This document shows, one piece after another, positions 1-10,775 of a stretch of DNA of 64,000 bases. How positions within the stretch are numbered: position 1 is the first letter of the stretch; each line of letters opens with the position of its first letter. The stretch is from Lineolata rhizophorae. Lineage: Eukaryota > Ascomycota > Dothideomycetes > Lineolatales > Lineolataceae. The position numbers and the translations under genes are program-made. The notes beneath the pieces were generated by a model. It made no database searches and was not told the origin of the DNA. It saw nothing but the letters and a program-made list of their open reading frames with translations. The stretch lies in NCBI GenBank assembly GCA_010093515.1, contig MU001675.1, forward strand, positions 594,908 to 658,907, in the 5' to 3' direction.

Positions 1-2670
1 GAGACGCTTCGCGTCCAGTTTGTCTTCGACAGATTCTCCAATAGCCTTGAAACCTCCCTTCATGGAGGTCTTTATAAAGCTAAATGCTTCGCCGCGACCG
101 GAAGGATCACCCTCTCCGTGAAGCTTGAGCATCGCTTTCCCTTGACATGCATTCAGAAAATTTTTCGTTGTGACCCATGGGGCCATTTGTTCGTCGACGC
201 TAGCTCCTTCCTTTTCTTCCTTCGGTTCTTCTGAGTTGCTCTCCTCATGGTGATACCCAGCGTCTTGCAGGTGCATGTAGCCAACTTGCATCGAGTCAAT
301 TAAACAAATATCTTCCGGCTTAATCCAACCCCGCATCGTCTCGAAGTCTGGAATGCCCTCGTTTGGCTTAGGCCTCCACGACTGCTTTTCTTTGTCATAA
401 ACCATGAACTCTCGCATCTTTCCGCGGTTCTGCGCAACGTCACTGCCAGGATTGTGCTGCCTAATAACCTCATTACTCAGTATGATGGGGTTGCCGTGCT
501 TCTGCTTGGCGTAGATACGGTATGCTATCATCCTCATCCGACGTTTGCCGGTCTCTGTCACTTTCCTCGAATGTGTACCAGGGACCTCCACAGACGGGAA
601 TTCTTGACCGACAACAGCAAGATTCTCGATATTGCGCAGGTACCAAGTGGATCCATCGATTCCAGTCGTACTTCGGCCGACTAAGAAATCGGTGTTCTTC
701 GGCTCGTGCTTGAAAATAGGTGCGCGATACATGGCGTTGTGCAAGGTCGGAACAGTCTCGCCCGGCGACACGGTACCGAAAATGGAAAACGGGCTCTTGT
801 CCTGTGGCAAAAGAACCTGAGTCTCGCCCAAATCAAGCTTGGGCCGCGTGGAGTCATCCATGTCCTTTCGCCGGTAGTAGTTGATCAATCTGCTGCCCAT
901 TCCGAAATTGGATAGCATGGTAGGATACTCCTCCGAGTACTCGAGTAGGAGCATGTTGGAATTATCACCCAAGGACAAGTCGCTAGCCTTCTCAAAAGCA
1001 ACCTGTGGAGACTTGCTCTTTTGGTGTTTCCTCTTGAAGCTTTTGAGCTTAGAAAAGTACACCGCTTGGTTAGGGTGGAAAGTCAAAGCCGGGCGATGGA
1101 AAGACCGAGCCTCCCTGGCGTTCAGTTTGAGTTTATAGAATGGATATTGCAACTTGATTGCAGGCGTGGAGTGCTCGATTGAGAGGTTCCCAAGGGTACT
1201 GCGGACTTTGTGCTGGTGATTCTCCTTGAGAGCTTCATAGGCTTCATCATTGGAAATATTGAATCGCTTTTTGAAAGTCTTTGTCAGTTTGCCGCTCACT
1301 TCGCGTTCTGCGCCGATATTACGGGGAGCCGGCGGAGGTGCATCTTGCTTAATCTCATCTAGCAGGAGATGGGGATCGTTTAGATCTAGCTCGACCTTCT
1401 TAGCAATTTGAGCTGTCGTGTGCTCCGGGTCGTCTAAGGAGTAAAACGTGTCATGATAGACATGGAGTGCTTGAGACGAAATTGACGGATCGAGTCTCCT
1501 CTTCTTCGTTGGTGGGGCGCTGAAATCGTTGTAAGAATGATCTTCCAGCACAGCGTAAGCGCCATTCACGCCCTTCTTACGGTTCCCCTCTTTGTCAGAC
1601 TCGTAGTCGCTCATGCTTGCTATGTCCCAGTCTTCGCATGCTAGACACATGTCTTTCCATGAGACACCACCAATAAACTCGTTCTCGTCGACTTCGTCCA
1701 GTTCGATTTCGGCGTCACTGCTGTCGTTTCCACCATCCGCTTCGCTAATCAAGGTTATACCCCTAGCCTCAGCTTCGGCTTGTCGAGCAGCTTTATTGGA
1801 TGACGCCGGCCCAATAAGTCTAAAGGCCCGTTCTTGGTCTTGTTGCAGCTCCAAGTTGACCTTCGTTGGCTGTATCGGTTTCGGAGGCTTGACTGGTGCC
1901 TTTCCGAGATAGAGCGCTCGCTTTAATGGGAACATCTTTACATAATACAGTCGCTGCTCGGCCGAGAAATCGGGAAAATATCGTAAGATGAGGTCGTCGT
2001 TGGGCTTAGGCGGTTCCGGAGCTTCATTGCGGCCTGCTTGCGCGAAAAGTTCTTTCTGCAATCGTATAAGGCGTGCGGTCTCGCTGTCTCCTTCTTCTTC
2101 GCTCTCTGAGGGCGCAGGGGATCCATAATCGACAGGACGGAAGGACAGGCGAGAGGGCGATTCTGTCTCCTGGCGAGTCGGAGGTGGCATCGCCTTTGGC
2201 TCTTCGGAGAACGAACCCGGAAGTCTCAAGCCTTGCCCGGGGAGCTGAAGGCCAGCGAATCCGTTGGTATCGGTGCTGGTTCTTGGTGGCACCGGTGCAG
2301 GTTTCGCTTCCACCACGGGAGACGACGGCTGCTCGCCGAAGAGCGCATCCAAATCATCGTCAAACTGTTCTTCATCCACAATTGCTCCTTCGCCTGCTAT
2401 GTCTTCCAAGGTATCAGATTGTCCTGCATGGCCGTTTAAGCCATCCGCCTTCGATTCCTCGGTCAGGTCTTCGGCAAGATCGTCGTCGTCATCGGAGAGA
2501 GAGATGTCTCCGTAGTCGACCGCGTCGTCGGCCTTGTCGCCTCCCTCCAGATCGCGCGAGAAGAAATCGCTTTGCAGGACGTTGTTCGTGGCGGTAGGGT
2601 CTAAGAGGCTGCTAATGAGCTCATCGTCTCTGTCCGCCTGCGCATCTTCGTCGTCGGTAGCGTGCGGCAT
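1..2670 (-). CDS. TAF1: TFIID subunit TAF1, N-terminal 890 codons (partial at left edge)
   Basis: TAF1 is the scaffold subunit of the general transcription factor TFIID and acts in the nucleus at core promoters. Read on the minus strand, the frame is open from the ATG ending at 2670 to the window edge, with no intron needed. The N-terminus is acidic, with AVDYGDISLSDDDDL, like the TAND region that contacts TBP. The central part matches the large conserved TAF1 core (DUF3591), including GSTWYLRNI, VGYMHLQDAGYHHE and, near the edge, GKAMLKLHGEGDPSGRGEAF followed by SFIKTSMKGGFKAIGE. The zinc knuckle and any C-terminal part lie outside the window. The start was chosen because it is the first ATG before the acidic region. 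The next gene upstream, an MFS transporter, lies on the same strand. Family assignment is very secure; the absence of introns is inferred from the open frame. Confidence 0.95.
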   Translation of the reverse strand, partial: MPHATDDEDAQADRDDELISSLLDPTATNNVLQSDFFSRDLEGGDKADDAVDYGDISLSDDDDDLAEDLTEESKADGLNGHAGQSDTLEDIAGEGAIVDEEQFDDDLDALFGEQPSSPVVEAKPAPVPPRTSTDTNGFAGLQLPGQGLRLPGSFSEEPKAMPPPTRQETESPSRLSFRPVDYGSPAPSESEEEGDSETARLIRLQKELFAQAGRNEAPEPPKPNDDLILRYFPDFSAEQRLYYVKMFPLKRALYLGKAPVKPPKPIQPTKVNLELQQDQERAFRLIGPASSNKAARQAEAEARGITLISEADGGNDSSDAEIELDEVDENEFIGGVSWKDMCLACEDWDIASMSDYESDKEGNRKKGVNGAYAVLEDHSYNDFSAPPTKKRRLDPSISSQALHVYHDTFYSLDDPEHTTAQIAKKVELDLNDPHLLLDEIKQDAPPPAPRNIGAEREVSGKLTKTFKKRFNISNDEAYEALKENHQHKVRSTLGNLSIEHSTPAIKLQYPFYKLKLNAREARSFHRPALTFHPNQAVYFSKLKSFKRKHQKSKSPQVAFEKASDLSLGDNSNMLLLEYSEEYPTMLSNFGMGSRLINYYRRKDMDDSTRPKLDLGETQVLLPQDKSPFSIFGTVSPGETVPTLHNAMYRAPIFKHEPKNTDFLVGRSTTGIDGSTWYLRNIENLAVVGQEFPSVEVPGTHSRKVTETGKRRMRMIAYRIYAKQKHGNPIILSNEVIRQHNPGSDVAQNRGKMREFMVYDKEKQSWRPKPNEGIPDFETMRGWIKPEDICLIDSMQVGYMHLQDAGYHHEESNSEEPKEEKEGASVDEQMAPWVTTKNFLNACQGKAMLKLHGEGDPSGRGEAFSFIKTSMKGGFKAIGESVEDKLDAKRL

Positions 2671-3254
2671 CGTGGAGACGCTTGAAGAGGTACGACGTCG
2701 TAGAACACGCGCTTTGTGGCCGCGCCAAGAGACTCGTTAGCCCGTGCAACAGGAAATATCGGCGGTGGTGCCGGCTTGCGTGACGATACAAAGGGGCCGT
2801 CGAAAAGTGATTTGTAGATAGGTATGTACGAGTTGTATAGAAGTTGAGAGTTGAGAGCGTGGAGCTGCCTAGGTAGGCAGGCGCAGTCCGGGAAAGTGGC
2901 GGCGATCGGTGGCGCCGAGCCCCCGAACGCTAGTCCTAGATTGGAATAGCGCAAATACCAGGCTTGTACCCTAGGACGTTAGCCCCAGCGGCCGGCGGCC
3001 CAAAGGAATCCCGCCATCACATCGCAGTCACTTGTAGAATAGGACGCGTGACTTTCCTTCTTCTCCGCTTTTGATGGTATACGCTTAGGTTAATCTGGAT
3101 TCGATATTGTCATGCCATCACGACCCGATTCTTCCTTCAGCCGTTTAGTACATCAATCCAATTGCTGCCCCGTCTTGAGCGACTTCTAGATTAGAAAGAC
3201 ACGCTACTTAAGCACTTCCTTACGCGCTCAGGTCCTTCAGGAACAATGTTTAAC
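2671..3254. other. Intergenic: TAF1 upstream region and MFS 3' flank
   Basis: This stretch separates the TAF1 start from the stop codon of the upstream MFS gene, both on the minus strand. It must hold the TAF1 promoter and leader and the transporter's 3' end. A CCTAGGTAGG-like motif near 2870 is the only sequence feature I noticed. I see no gene in it. Confidence 0.5.
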
Positions 3255-5154
3255 TCATCCACCCCTAAAGCTGCGACTCGCCGCAAGCTCATCAAATACA
3301 TCTGTCCGCAAAAACACTGTCACGATGAGCCCGGCGCATAAAACCGTACTAACTCCAAGGAAAGAAACTTCCGCCATGGTTTTGACGGTCACAGAGTAAA
3401 CCCAGTTGACGGCTGGCTGCGCGATGATGCGAACCAGGGATTGAATCAAGAACAGTCCACCCATCATCTCTCCAGTGCGCTCCGGGGTTACATGCTTAGT
3501 TAAGGTCGCCTGCGTGGTAGCAAGCCCAACAGCCCAGAACGAAGTCAGCGCGCCTGAGAGCGTGAACAACACACCGTTCGGGGATGTGGCAAAGCCTATG
3601 AACCCGACGACATCGAAAAGCATCGAAGTCTGAATTATTACTCGATCGAGAATGTCAGCTCCGGTTCGCGGAACGTCAGGGCCGCCCTGTGCCGTTGTGT
3701 TAACCCTTGGTTTGTGCTCGAACCCTTGCTTGCGGAATAGTCGAACAAGGACCGGCAAGAATATGGTACTAGCCATAGCGGTAAAGCCATTTATGATGGC
3801 GATAAAGAGGTTGTTTTCGACATTGCCCCAGTTAAACTTCACCTACAGGAAAGTGACGCATCAGCCAAAACCGAAAACTCTTCACTGAGTTGAGCACACA
3901 TACCTGTGGATAAAGGATCAGGACTTCGCTGATACCCACCAAGCAGGCGAATATGAGAATATTGACAAAGAGTAGAATGCCGACATTGATCTTCACAAGA
4001 CGAGCATTAGTTGTACTTGGAGGGACAATGCGATTGAGCCAAGCTCTGGGGTTGAAACGCCGCAATTTATCCCGAAGAGTATTCCCATGATTGAGGCGAT
4101 CACTCTGAGCATTCTCGCCTGAGAAGCGGTGCGGGTATATTACTCTAGGCAGACTTTCGGGAATAAATCGCAAGTATGCGATAGACATTAAGCGTGTTGC
4201 CTGATTGTTATTAGGATTTCATCTTCCTTTAGGACTTAAGATTACATACCAACGCCGCATAGTAAGGCAACAAAGGATGCTTATTCCCGCCAACGGTGAC
4301 CAAGAAACTTGATATCAGCGGTCCAACTGCCGCTCCGATGGAGAGGGTACCATGTATCCGACCTATCAACTTTTAGTCAAGGACATCATGCGTGCGTATT
4401 GATGCTCAGTTACCAATTAAAACAGTACGGCTACTCTCTCCGGCGCAGTCGCTGATGTATGATGAACCCATAGCTATATCAAGTCCAAATGATCCACTGG
4501 TTGAAAAGGGTTAGCAAAAGAACCGAATTGGATGATCTCTTGGAATCTTCACCTTAACCCGTCAAGTATAAATGCTAGCAGCAGCCAGCGGTAATCAAAG
4601 CTCCCAGGCCATTTCGCTAGCATGATCAAAACCAGATCAGACGATAAAATCCCGCAAGTATTCACTGCCATGATCTTGACACGGCCAACTCGGTCACTCA
4701 GACGGCCCAAAACTGCACACATAGTGGCAGCTAGAACAGCAGATATGGCATTTCCTCCTGACACGAACAGTGCTGTCGCTGACGAGACGTCCGCATTCGA
4801 GCATTGAGGGTTCTCCCCGCCCACCACAACCTTTGGTTGGCTTGCATCTTGTTCTAGTACGTGTTGACATATCATGGAAACTACAAGGTTAAGCCGTGGG
4901 ACTGCGCTGATACCGAAGGCAAGTCCATTGGCGAAGAAGAACGGTATAAGCCAAGGTGCCTGGTATGGCTGACGATTAGTACGAGGCAAAAGTTTACTCG
5001 GAAGGTGATAACCCACGGAAGGTATTCTCCCTAAGTACTCCGGTTCTGCACGCGAAAAGCACCTCCTAGGAGTTCCGAGCGTGTCAAGCTCAATTCCATC
5101 ACCGCGGTCGTCGTCGTCTACTTGATGCACCAAGTGATAGCCGGCGGCTGACAT
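3255..5154 (-). CDS. Major facilitator superfamily transporter, 560 aa, five exons
   Basis: This is a membrane transporter of the MFS, closest in feel to the TetA/HIAT1-like drug:proton antiporters; its substrate cannot be told from sequence. Exons on the minus strand are 5154-4553, 4496-4414, 4362-4250, 4200-3904 and 3842-3255. All introns are GT-AG and of 49-61 bp, and the phases agree to give 560 residues. An N-terminal cytosolic segment of about 75 residues, acidic at its start, precedes the first membrane helix (WLIPFFFANGLAFGI). The signature loop between helices 2 and 3 is GRLSDRVGR, and a second conserved patch reads GRIHGTLSIGAAVGPLISS in the helix 4-5 region. A central hydrophilic loop of roughly 70 residues separates the two six-helix halves. 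The gene lies tandem with TAF1 and shows no metabolic cluster around it. Confidence 0.9.
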
Positions 5155-6755
5155 GAAAATACCGACGGGCCAATTTTGGCCTGGACTGTCTAGAGAAGAA
5201 AGAAAAAACTGTCATAGAAGACAGGTATGTGTCTACATTATGAAAAGGTAATGGAGAACAGAATGTGAAGATGTGAGTGAGCGAAGGTCAGCATAATCCC
5301 TTGCCTAAGCTAGACGTGTTAGGACTTGAAACGCGTGGAACAGCCCGTAACGGATAACAGCCCGTAACCAAACACAGCAAACACAAGTATGCCAAGCAGT
5401 CTACTATTATCTTTTAATCTTCGGGTTCAATTCGCTCCCAATTGTACTGCAAGCTAAGATCGGAGACAATTACTACTTGTTGCTACTACATTTGCATATT
5501 TTTTGTTGACTATTCACATAGTATATATGTGTTCACCCCACAAATTTATACAGGCAGCGCAACAACGGAGAGCCAGGGTAGCAGCATAGAGGCCGCGTAT
5601 CGCGCGCGCACTGAAGCGAGCAGGGAATGAAGCGTGGAGGGCCTCCCTTGTACGAATAGAGATAACGAACAGTACAATGGGCCAATAACTAAATTATATT
5701 AAATTAAGGGGAAAAAAAAGACACAAGCAAAGAAGCCAACAAGTACAATTATTTAAGATTTCTTTATCAGGACATGGCTTGAGAGCAATCGCCGAAAAGC
5801 AAAATAGTTTTTAAGTACAATATATGTACCCTGATAGTTCTTGGTATACCTAAAAGTGAAAAATATCCAAAGCAACCCGAAAAATAACAATACAGTTTAT
5901 TAAGTAGGAAAGATATACAAAATCGATCTTTATCATTTCATTTGCTATTGTGTGTTGCGCTACAACTTCACTAGGTAACTATGGCACTAGACTTTGAGTT
6001 TACAACAGAGGCATGTTTAATGGCGCCGGGATCCCAGCCCTTTACCAGTCCAGGTCTGTTATAAACTAGTCAATGTCTCCGTTATAACTACATAAAGCCC
6101 ATGCCTAATTTCAAGAGACTGTTGATCTTCGAGCTCTTGCTATAGGTAGAGCTTGTTTTGAAGAAGATCTTCCCCGAGAATTTCGGAACTTGCAGTATAT
6201 TCGAAGCCGCTACGGCCTGGGATTTGGACGATATGAAGCTTTTCTGCTAGCGACGCTACAATTGCCGCAACGCACGGATCAAGCTACACTTTGACGAAAT
6301 CGAAATTATGCAAGGCGATTGTGATAATCTCTGTCCTCCCCAAGATGGTAGGATAGTCGTTACTCCTGATAAGTTACCACATAGTAATGGGCTCTCTGAA
6401 AGGCTTGTATAGCGCGGCTGCACATAGGCTAGGACTAATAAAAATAGCTTTTACAGGAGTTGTAGCTCTCAGCCTTTACAACTGAAACGGATGAACTAGT
6501 ACAATTACTTATGGTACATCTGAAATAGGACCAGCCGCTTCGAAACACCGCCCAGGAGGAGAAGAGATATTCAGACAGCCGCGCTTGAAACCGAAAAGAG
6601 GAAAAGAATATCACAGTTCTAGGTACCCATCCCTTCCATGAGTTTGAAAGAACGCCATTACCATGCGACATGCAAGCCGAAGTCTGATAAGAAGACAGGA
6701 ACAATTACAAAGAGCTTCGCCCCTACTCATGTGTCTTAACTTTCCCGCCGCATAC
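5155..6755. other. AT-rich gene-free stretch with possible decayed coding relic
   Basis: No intact gene is visible. Composition turns clearly AT-rich at about 5400-6000, unlike the GC-rich flanks, with runs such as a poly-A tract near 5711. Around 6109-6285 one plus-strand frame stays open for about 58 codons with protein-like composition (for example YIRSRYGLGFGRYEAFLL), flanked on both sides by closely spaced stops. A second protein-like stretch with several stops lies near 6470-6700. This looks like old degraded coding DNA, perhaps altered by repeat-induced point mutation, but I cannot name a family. The promoter of the MFS gene must lie in the part nearest 5155. Confidence 0.35.
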
Positions 6756-8363
6756 TCAATGGGTTAACTTAGCCTCTCTCCTCTTGTTCATCCCTCCAGC
6801 CATCTTCTTCCCAACCTCATAGCTACTGATCATGATCGCGCAAGCGGGTGCGACTTTCAAACATCTAGCTGCCCATCCCCGAAACAAGCCTGCCATGCCC
6901 TGCTCTTTGAATATGTGGGCCAGGAAGCGCGGCATCGACAGTTTTTCCGGGCGTGCCGCCGCTCCCCTAGCCGCCGCGGCCTCGGCACCAGCTTCAGCAG
7001 ATTCACCACCGTGACGTATAACCTGCTGCCTCGTCTTGCCCACATCGAACGGCGTCGTAACCAGCGCGGCCACGGCTCCAGACGCCGCACCCGCCACGAA
7101 ACTATCCACCAGCGTTGTTGCGTTGTCCTGATCAGCTCGAGACCGGGAATAACTACGGCTGTGAGTCCGACTCAGTTCGTGATCACTATGCTGCTCCGCT
7201 AAGCGTCCGCGCCCCTCGGCCAGCATGTCACGACCGCCCTCGTAACCCCACCAATATATAGCCGAGAAAGGGACATCGCGCCAAAGAGTGAGCGTGAGAC
7301 CGCGCCACAGGGCGCGCACGCCATCTGTACGCACCATATCCGCCAGCCCTCTCAAAGTGTCCCTAAACACGTGTCCACTATGCGCTTGCTGCTGTGCCTG
7401 GAGTCGCGTACGGAACATCTCGATCGGGGAGACGGCGATCGCAGCAACTATGCGAGCGGAGGAGCCAGCTGCAAGAGGCGCGTACGTGTCCGAGATGAAG
7501 GCGCCATCCCGGCTAGCATTGTGCGTACTGAGCGGGGAAGTCGGTGATATGCGCAGCCAGTCATAGCCGGCGAAGTAAATGACGTTGGCGGGGACGGCCA
7601 TGAGCAGGGTTGGGGAGAGGCCGCGCCACAGGGTGCGCGCCCCTTCGTTGCGCGCGATCTTGCGCAAACCATCGAGAGTGCTGGTAAAGTTCTTGCGGCG
7701 CGTTTCTTCGGCAGCGCAGTCACTAGCGGCCTGCGTTGTTGCGTTGTTGACGAGAGCAACGTTGGTGCCTGCCACGCAGTATGGCGCATTGTTCGTCACC
7801 CAGAAAACCTCGCGGCAGCAGCTAGAGATTCCGAGGGAGGGAGGGAGGTTGGTAAACGGAGCGGTCGTGTGAGCGCGGAAGGAACGTATCGCAGGAGAGG
7901 GGGGAGCAGGGGTATGATGCTGGGATTGAAGGCGCACACGGACGACGTCGAGAGGGGTCACTATAGAAAGTGTTGGTCTTAGCTTCTAAGTCTCTTTCCA
8001 ATTAGTGTAGTAGCCGTAACGCAATCACGATGCTACAAGCTGCGACGTCTCTGACTCACCGAGGAGAGAAGTGAGGACGCTGCCTGAGACAGCAGACAGC
8101 ATTTTTTGAGTGACAGACGCCTCCGCCGGCGGGCCAAGGTCCGCGTCGCCATTAGTTGAGGAGGACATCACGTCGAGGCCGTGAGTGATACCGGATATCC
8201 GGTCGTGGCGCTGGCCGGTGGCGGAGGCATCTCCGGAGGATTGCTGCCCGCCGACGGTGGCATCAGAGCGCCGCCCGGCAAGCGAAGGAAACGACATGCA
8301 AACAATAACACCGCTGCGTCGCTTTAGCAGCTGTGAATCATCGAGCGTCGACGATGGCAGCAT
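6756..8363 (-). CDS. MTM1: Mitochondrial carrier, Mtm1/SLC25A39-40 type, 502 aa
   Basis: This is an inner-membrane carrier of the Mtm1/SLC25A39-40 branch; the animal members import glutathione, and yeast Mtm1 is linked to mitochondrial manganese, iron and Sod2 activation. Exon 1 runs 8363-8060 and exon 2 7960-6756, joined in phase across a 99-bp GT-AG intron. The three carrier repeats show PLDVVR (just after the splice), PIEMFR and PFDVGK, each fitting Px[DE]xx[KR]. The segments GLSPTLLMAVPANVIYFAGYD, GLTLTLWRDVPFSAIYWWGYE and GWAARCLKVAPACAIMISSYE end the three repeats. A segment rich in Ser and Arg sits before repeat 3. The first ATG at 8363 gives about 60 extra residues; a second in-frame start (MSFPSLAG) is equally possible. 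The gene is divergent to the F-box gene. Confidence 0.9.
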
Positions 8364-8981
8364 CAACGGCGCGGCGCAGTGGGCATTGTCGGGGCGGAGG
8401 ATGTCGGGAGGAGAAGATGGAAAGAAGCGCGGCGGAGTCCGCGGTCGCGATAATGACCTCAGAGAAATTGTTCGCGTGCCGTTGCCGACGCTCGGAAATA
8501 TTCTTTCGCCCGAATCTCGGCCTTGGGCTCGGACTCCCGAGTCGGCGATGATTTATCAGATCCGAGCCGAGTCGCTCTTAGTCATCGCTTTTACACAATC
8601 TAACGGAATTTAGCGACACTTCGAACTCATTTCCTCCGGGTCCAGCGGTTTTTAGTGCGCTCTGCATAGCTGCCGCTCGTCTCAAAGAGCTAATATCGCG
8701 AGGAGTCGACGTAGGTAGTCCCGTCAGCCACCGGACTCATCGCCCGCAGATAGCTGCAGGCACGTACAAAGTACTACGTACCACCTCAAGGCACCCAAGG
8801 TCCAAACATCACGACGATTGGGCCCAGGAGCGGTGTACGGTGTACATATTCACATGCTATAGGCGTACGCCCCACGACCTTCAAAAAATTGTACCATTAG
8901 GATACTGTATTGCGTTATCAGTTGAGTACGACATCGGCGCATAAACTTGTACCTGTTTAATTCCAAGTTCCTAGTCAAATC
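8364..8981. promoter_or_regulatory. Divergent promoter region, carrier gene / F-box gene
   Basis: The stretch lies between two start codons facing apart, so it must carry both promoters and leaders. Around 8760-8810 there are several near-palindromic GTAC-containing motifs (TACAAAGTACTACGTACC). I see no clear TATA box and no gene. Confidence 0.5.
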
Positions 8982-10775
8982 ATGGACCAAACCGAGGTCG
9001 AACTAGAGTCTTTTCGACGCCAGTGGAAAGAAGAAGTGTCGGCTAGGGCCAAATCAAACGCAGCCGCGTCGCCGTCTTCGTCTCATGCAGAATCACCCAA
9101 GTCCACTGCATCTGGGAGCGCTTCACATGCAGCCAAAAGGAGCAAAGCACCTACCATTCCCTCGTCAGCGCGTTCGGAGCTTCAAGGTAGTTTGGAGGAG
9201 TTCCAGCCACGATCTTATCATGACATCGAACCCAATGAAACTGGACATCGACTTGGCGATCCAGGCTCCTCCTCCTGTGCAGCCCGGAAAGAGCCTGTAT
9301 CTGCGCTCGAACATTACGAGAAGGCAGCCGAGCGCGAGCGGCTAGGCAGCTTAGGCGACAGTGTGAGCCTGTATAGAAAGGCATTCAAGGTGAGCTCCAG
9401 TTTGGGTTGAGAATTCCTTAGCTGCTTTCCAGATACATGGAGCTCTAATTGTCAGCAGCTTGACTCCAAAGTTCACGAGAAATACCGGAACAAGCACTTC
9501 CCGGCTGCCGCGTATAAACCGTCGGCTTCCCAAATCCAGCAATCTACGACCTCTCAACAACATGAACAACAACCAAATCCGTCAGATGCCCCGGTCACAG
9601 TCCCCAATACCGCCCACCACTCGCTACATGGCCTGTCTCCGAGTCTCCTAGATCTACTTAGCCAGTTCAGCAAACTCAAGATCGCCGGCGAAGTTCCGCC
9701 AACCGACGCGTCTCCGCGCCCTTCTTGTCCCATCTCCAAGCTCCCAGAGGAGCTCCTCGTCGAGGTCCTCGTGCACGTCGCCATCGAAGACGTCGCCGCA
9801 TTCGCCCGCCTCGCGCAGGTCTGCAAGCGGTTAGCCTACCTGATCCTGACCGAAGACCGCGTCTGGCGGCGCGTGGTCCAGGGTCCCGAGTTCGGCTTCG
9901 CCGCCATGCACTACCGCTTCGCCTGCAAGGTGGACGGGACGCCGGTGTCGAGCCTCAGGCCGCGGCGTCTAGGAACCGGCGCTCGGACGCCGAGCGCGCT
10001 CGACGACGACGGCGACGGCGACGGCGACGAACCGTGCACCGCCGCTCAGGCCGTGCTCGCGACGCCGCCTCCGCTGACGGCCGCGTACCCGACCTACCGC
10101 CACATGTTCCGGGCCCGCCCCCGCGTGCGGTTCAACGGCTGCTACATCAGCACCGTCAACTACGCGCGGCCGGGCGGCCCGTCGGCGAACCAGCTCGACT
10201 GGAACAACGCGCCCGTCCTCATCGTCACCTACTACCGGTACCTGCGCCTCTTCCGCGACGGCACCGCCGTCAGCCTGCTCAGCACCGCCGAGCCCGCCGA
10301 CGTCGTGCACCACCTCGGGTGGGAGGGTGTGCGCGCCCAGCGCGGCGCGGCCGGAGGGGACGCGCTGCCGGGCGCCGTCGTGAAAGATGCGTTGAGGGGG
10401 CGCTGGCGGTTGAGCGGGAAGGGGTTCGGGAAGACGGTCGGTGGCGGGGGGCTAATGGATGAGGCGGCCGGTACGGAGGGCCCCTTTTGGGAGGAGGGAG
10501 GGGAAGACGGGCCTGTCTCACGGCCGGATGACGAAGAGCTTGATGCGGAGGAGGAGGGCACGCTGCACGTGGAGACCGAGGGCGTGGTACCTAAGTACAT
10601 GTATAAGATGGCGTTTGCGATGGGCAGTGCCGGGCGCGGCGCGCGCAATAATCGGTTGGCGTGGAAGGGGTACTGGAGCTACAATAAGCTCACTGATGAT
10701 TGGGGCGAGTTTGGGTTGAAGAATGATAGGCCGTTTTATTGGAGTAGGGTGAAGAGTTATGGGACTGGCATGTGA
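8982..10775 (+). CDS. HRT3: F-box protein, FBXO9/Hrt3/Pof7 type, 574 aa
   Basis: This is a substrate-recognition subunit of an SCF ubiquitin ligase. Exons are 8982-9389 and 9459-10775, separated by a GT-AG intron; the acceptor could lie three bases earlier. Residues about 105-150 (ALEHYEKAAERERLGSLGDS and the next 25) form the TPR-like helical repeat seen in FBXO9. The F-box follows at about 226-275 (ISKLPEELLVEVLVHV, then VCKRLAYLILTEDRVWRRV). The C-terminal half carries the family core: RVRFNGCYISTVNYARPG, then VLIVTYYRYLRLFRDGTAVS and a final segment ending KNDRPFYWSRVKSYGTGM. Two Asp/Gly/Ala-rich inserts, at about 330-350 and 420-480, are GC-rich and look lineage-specific. Family assignment is firm; which substrates it targets is unknown. 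Confidence 0.9.
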
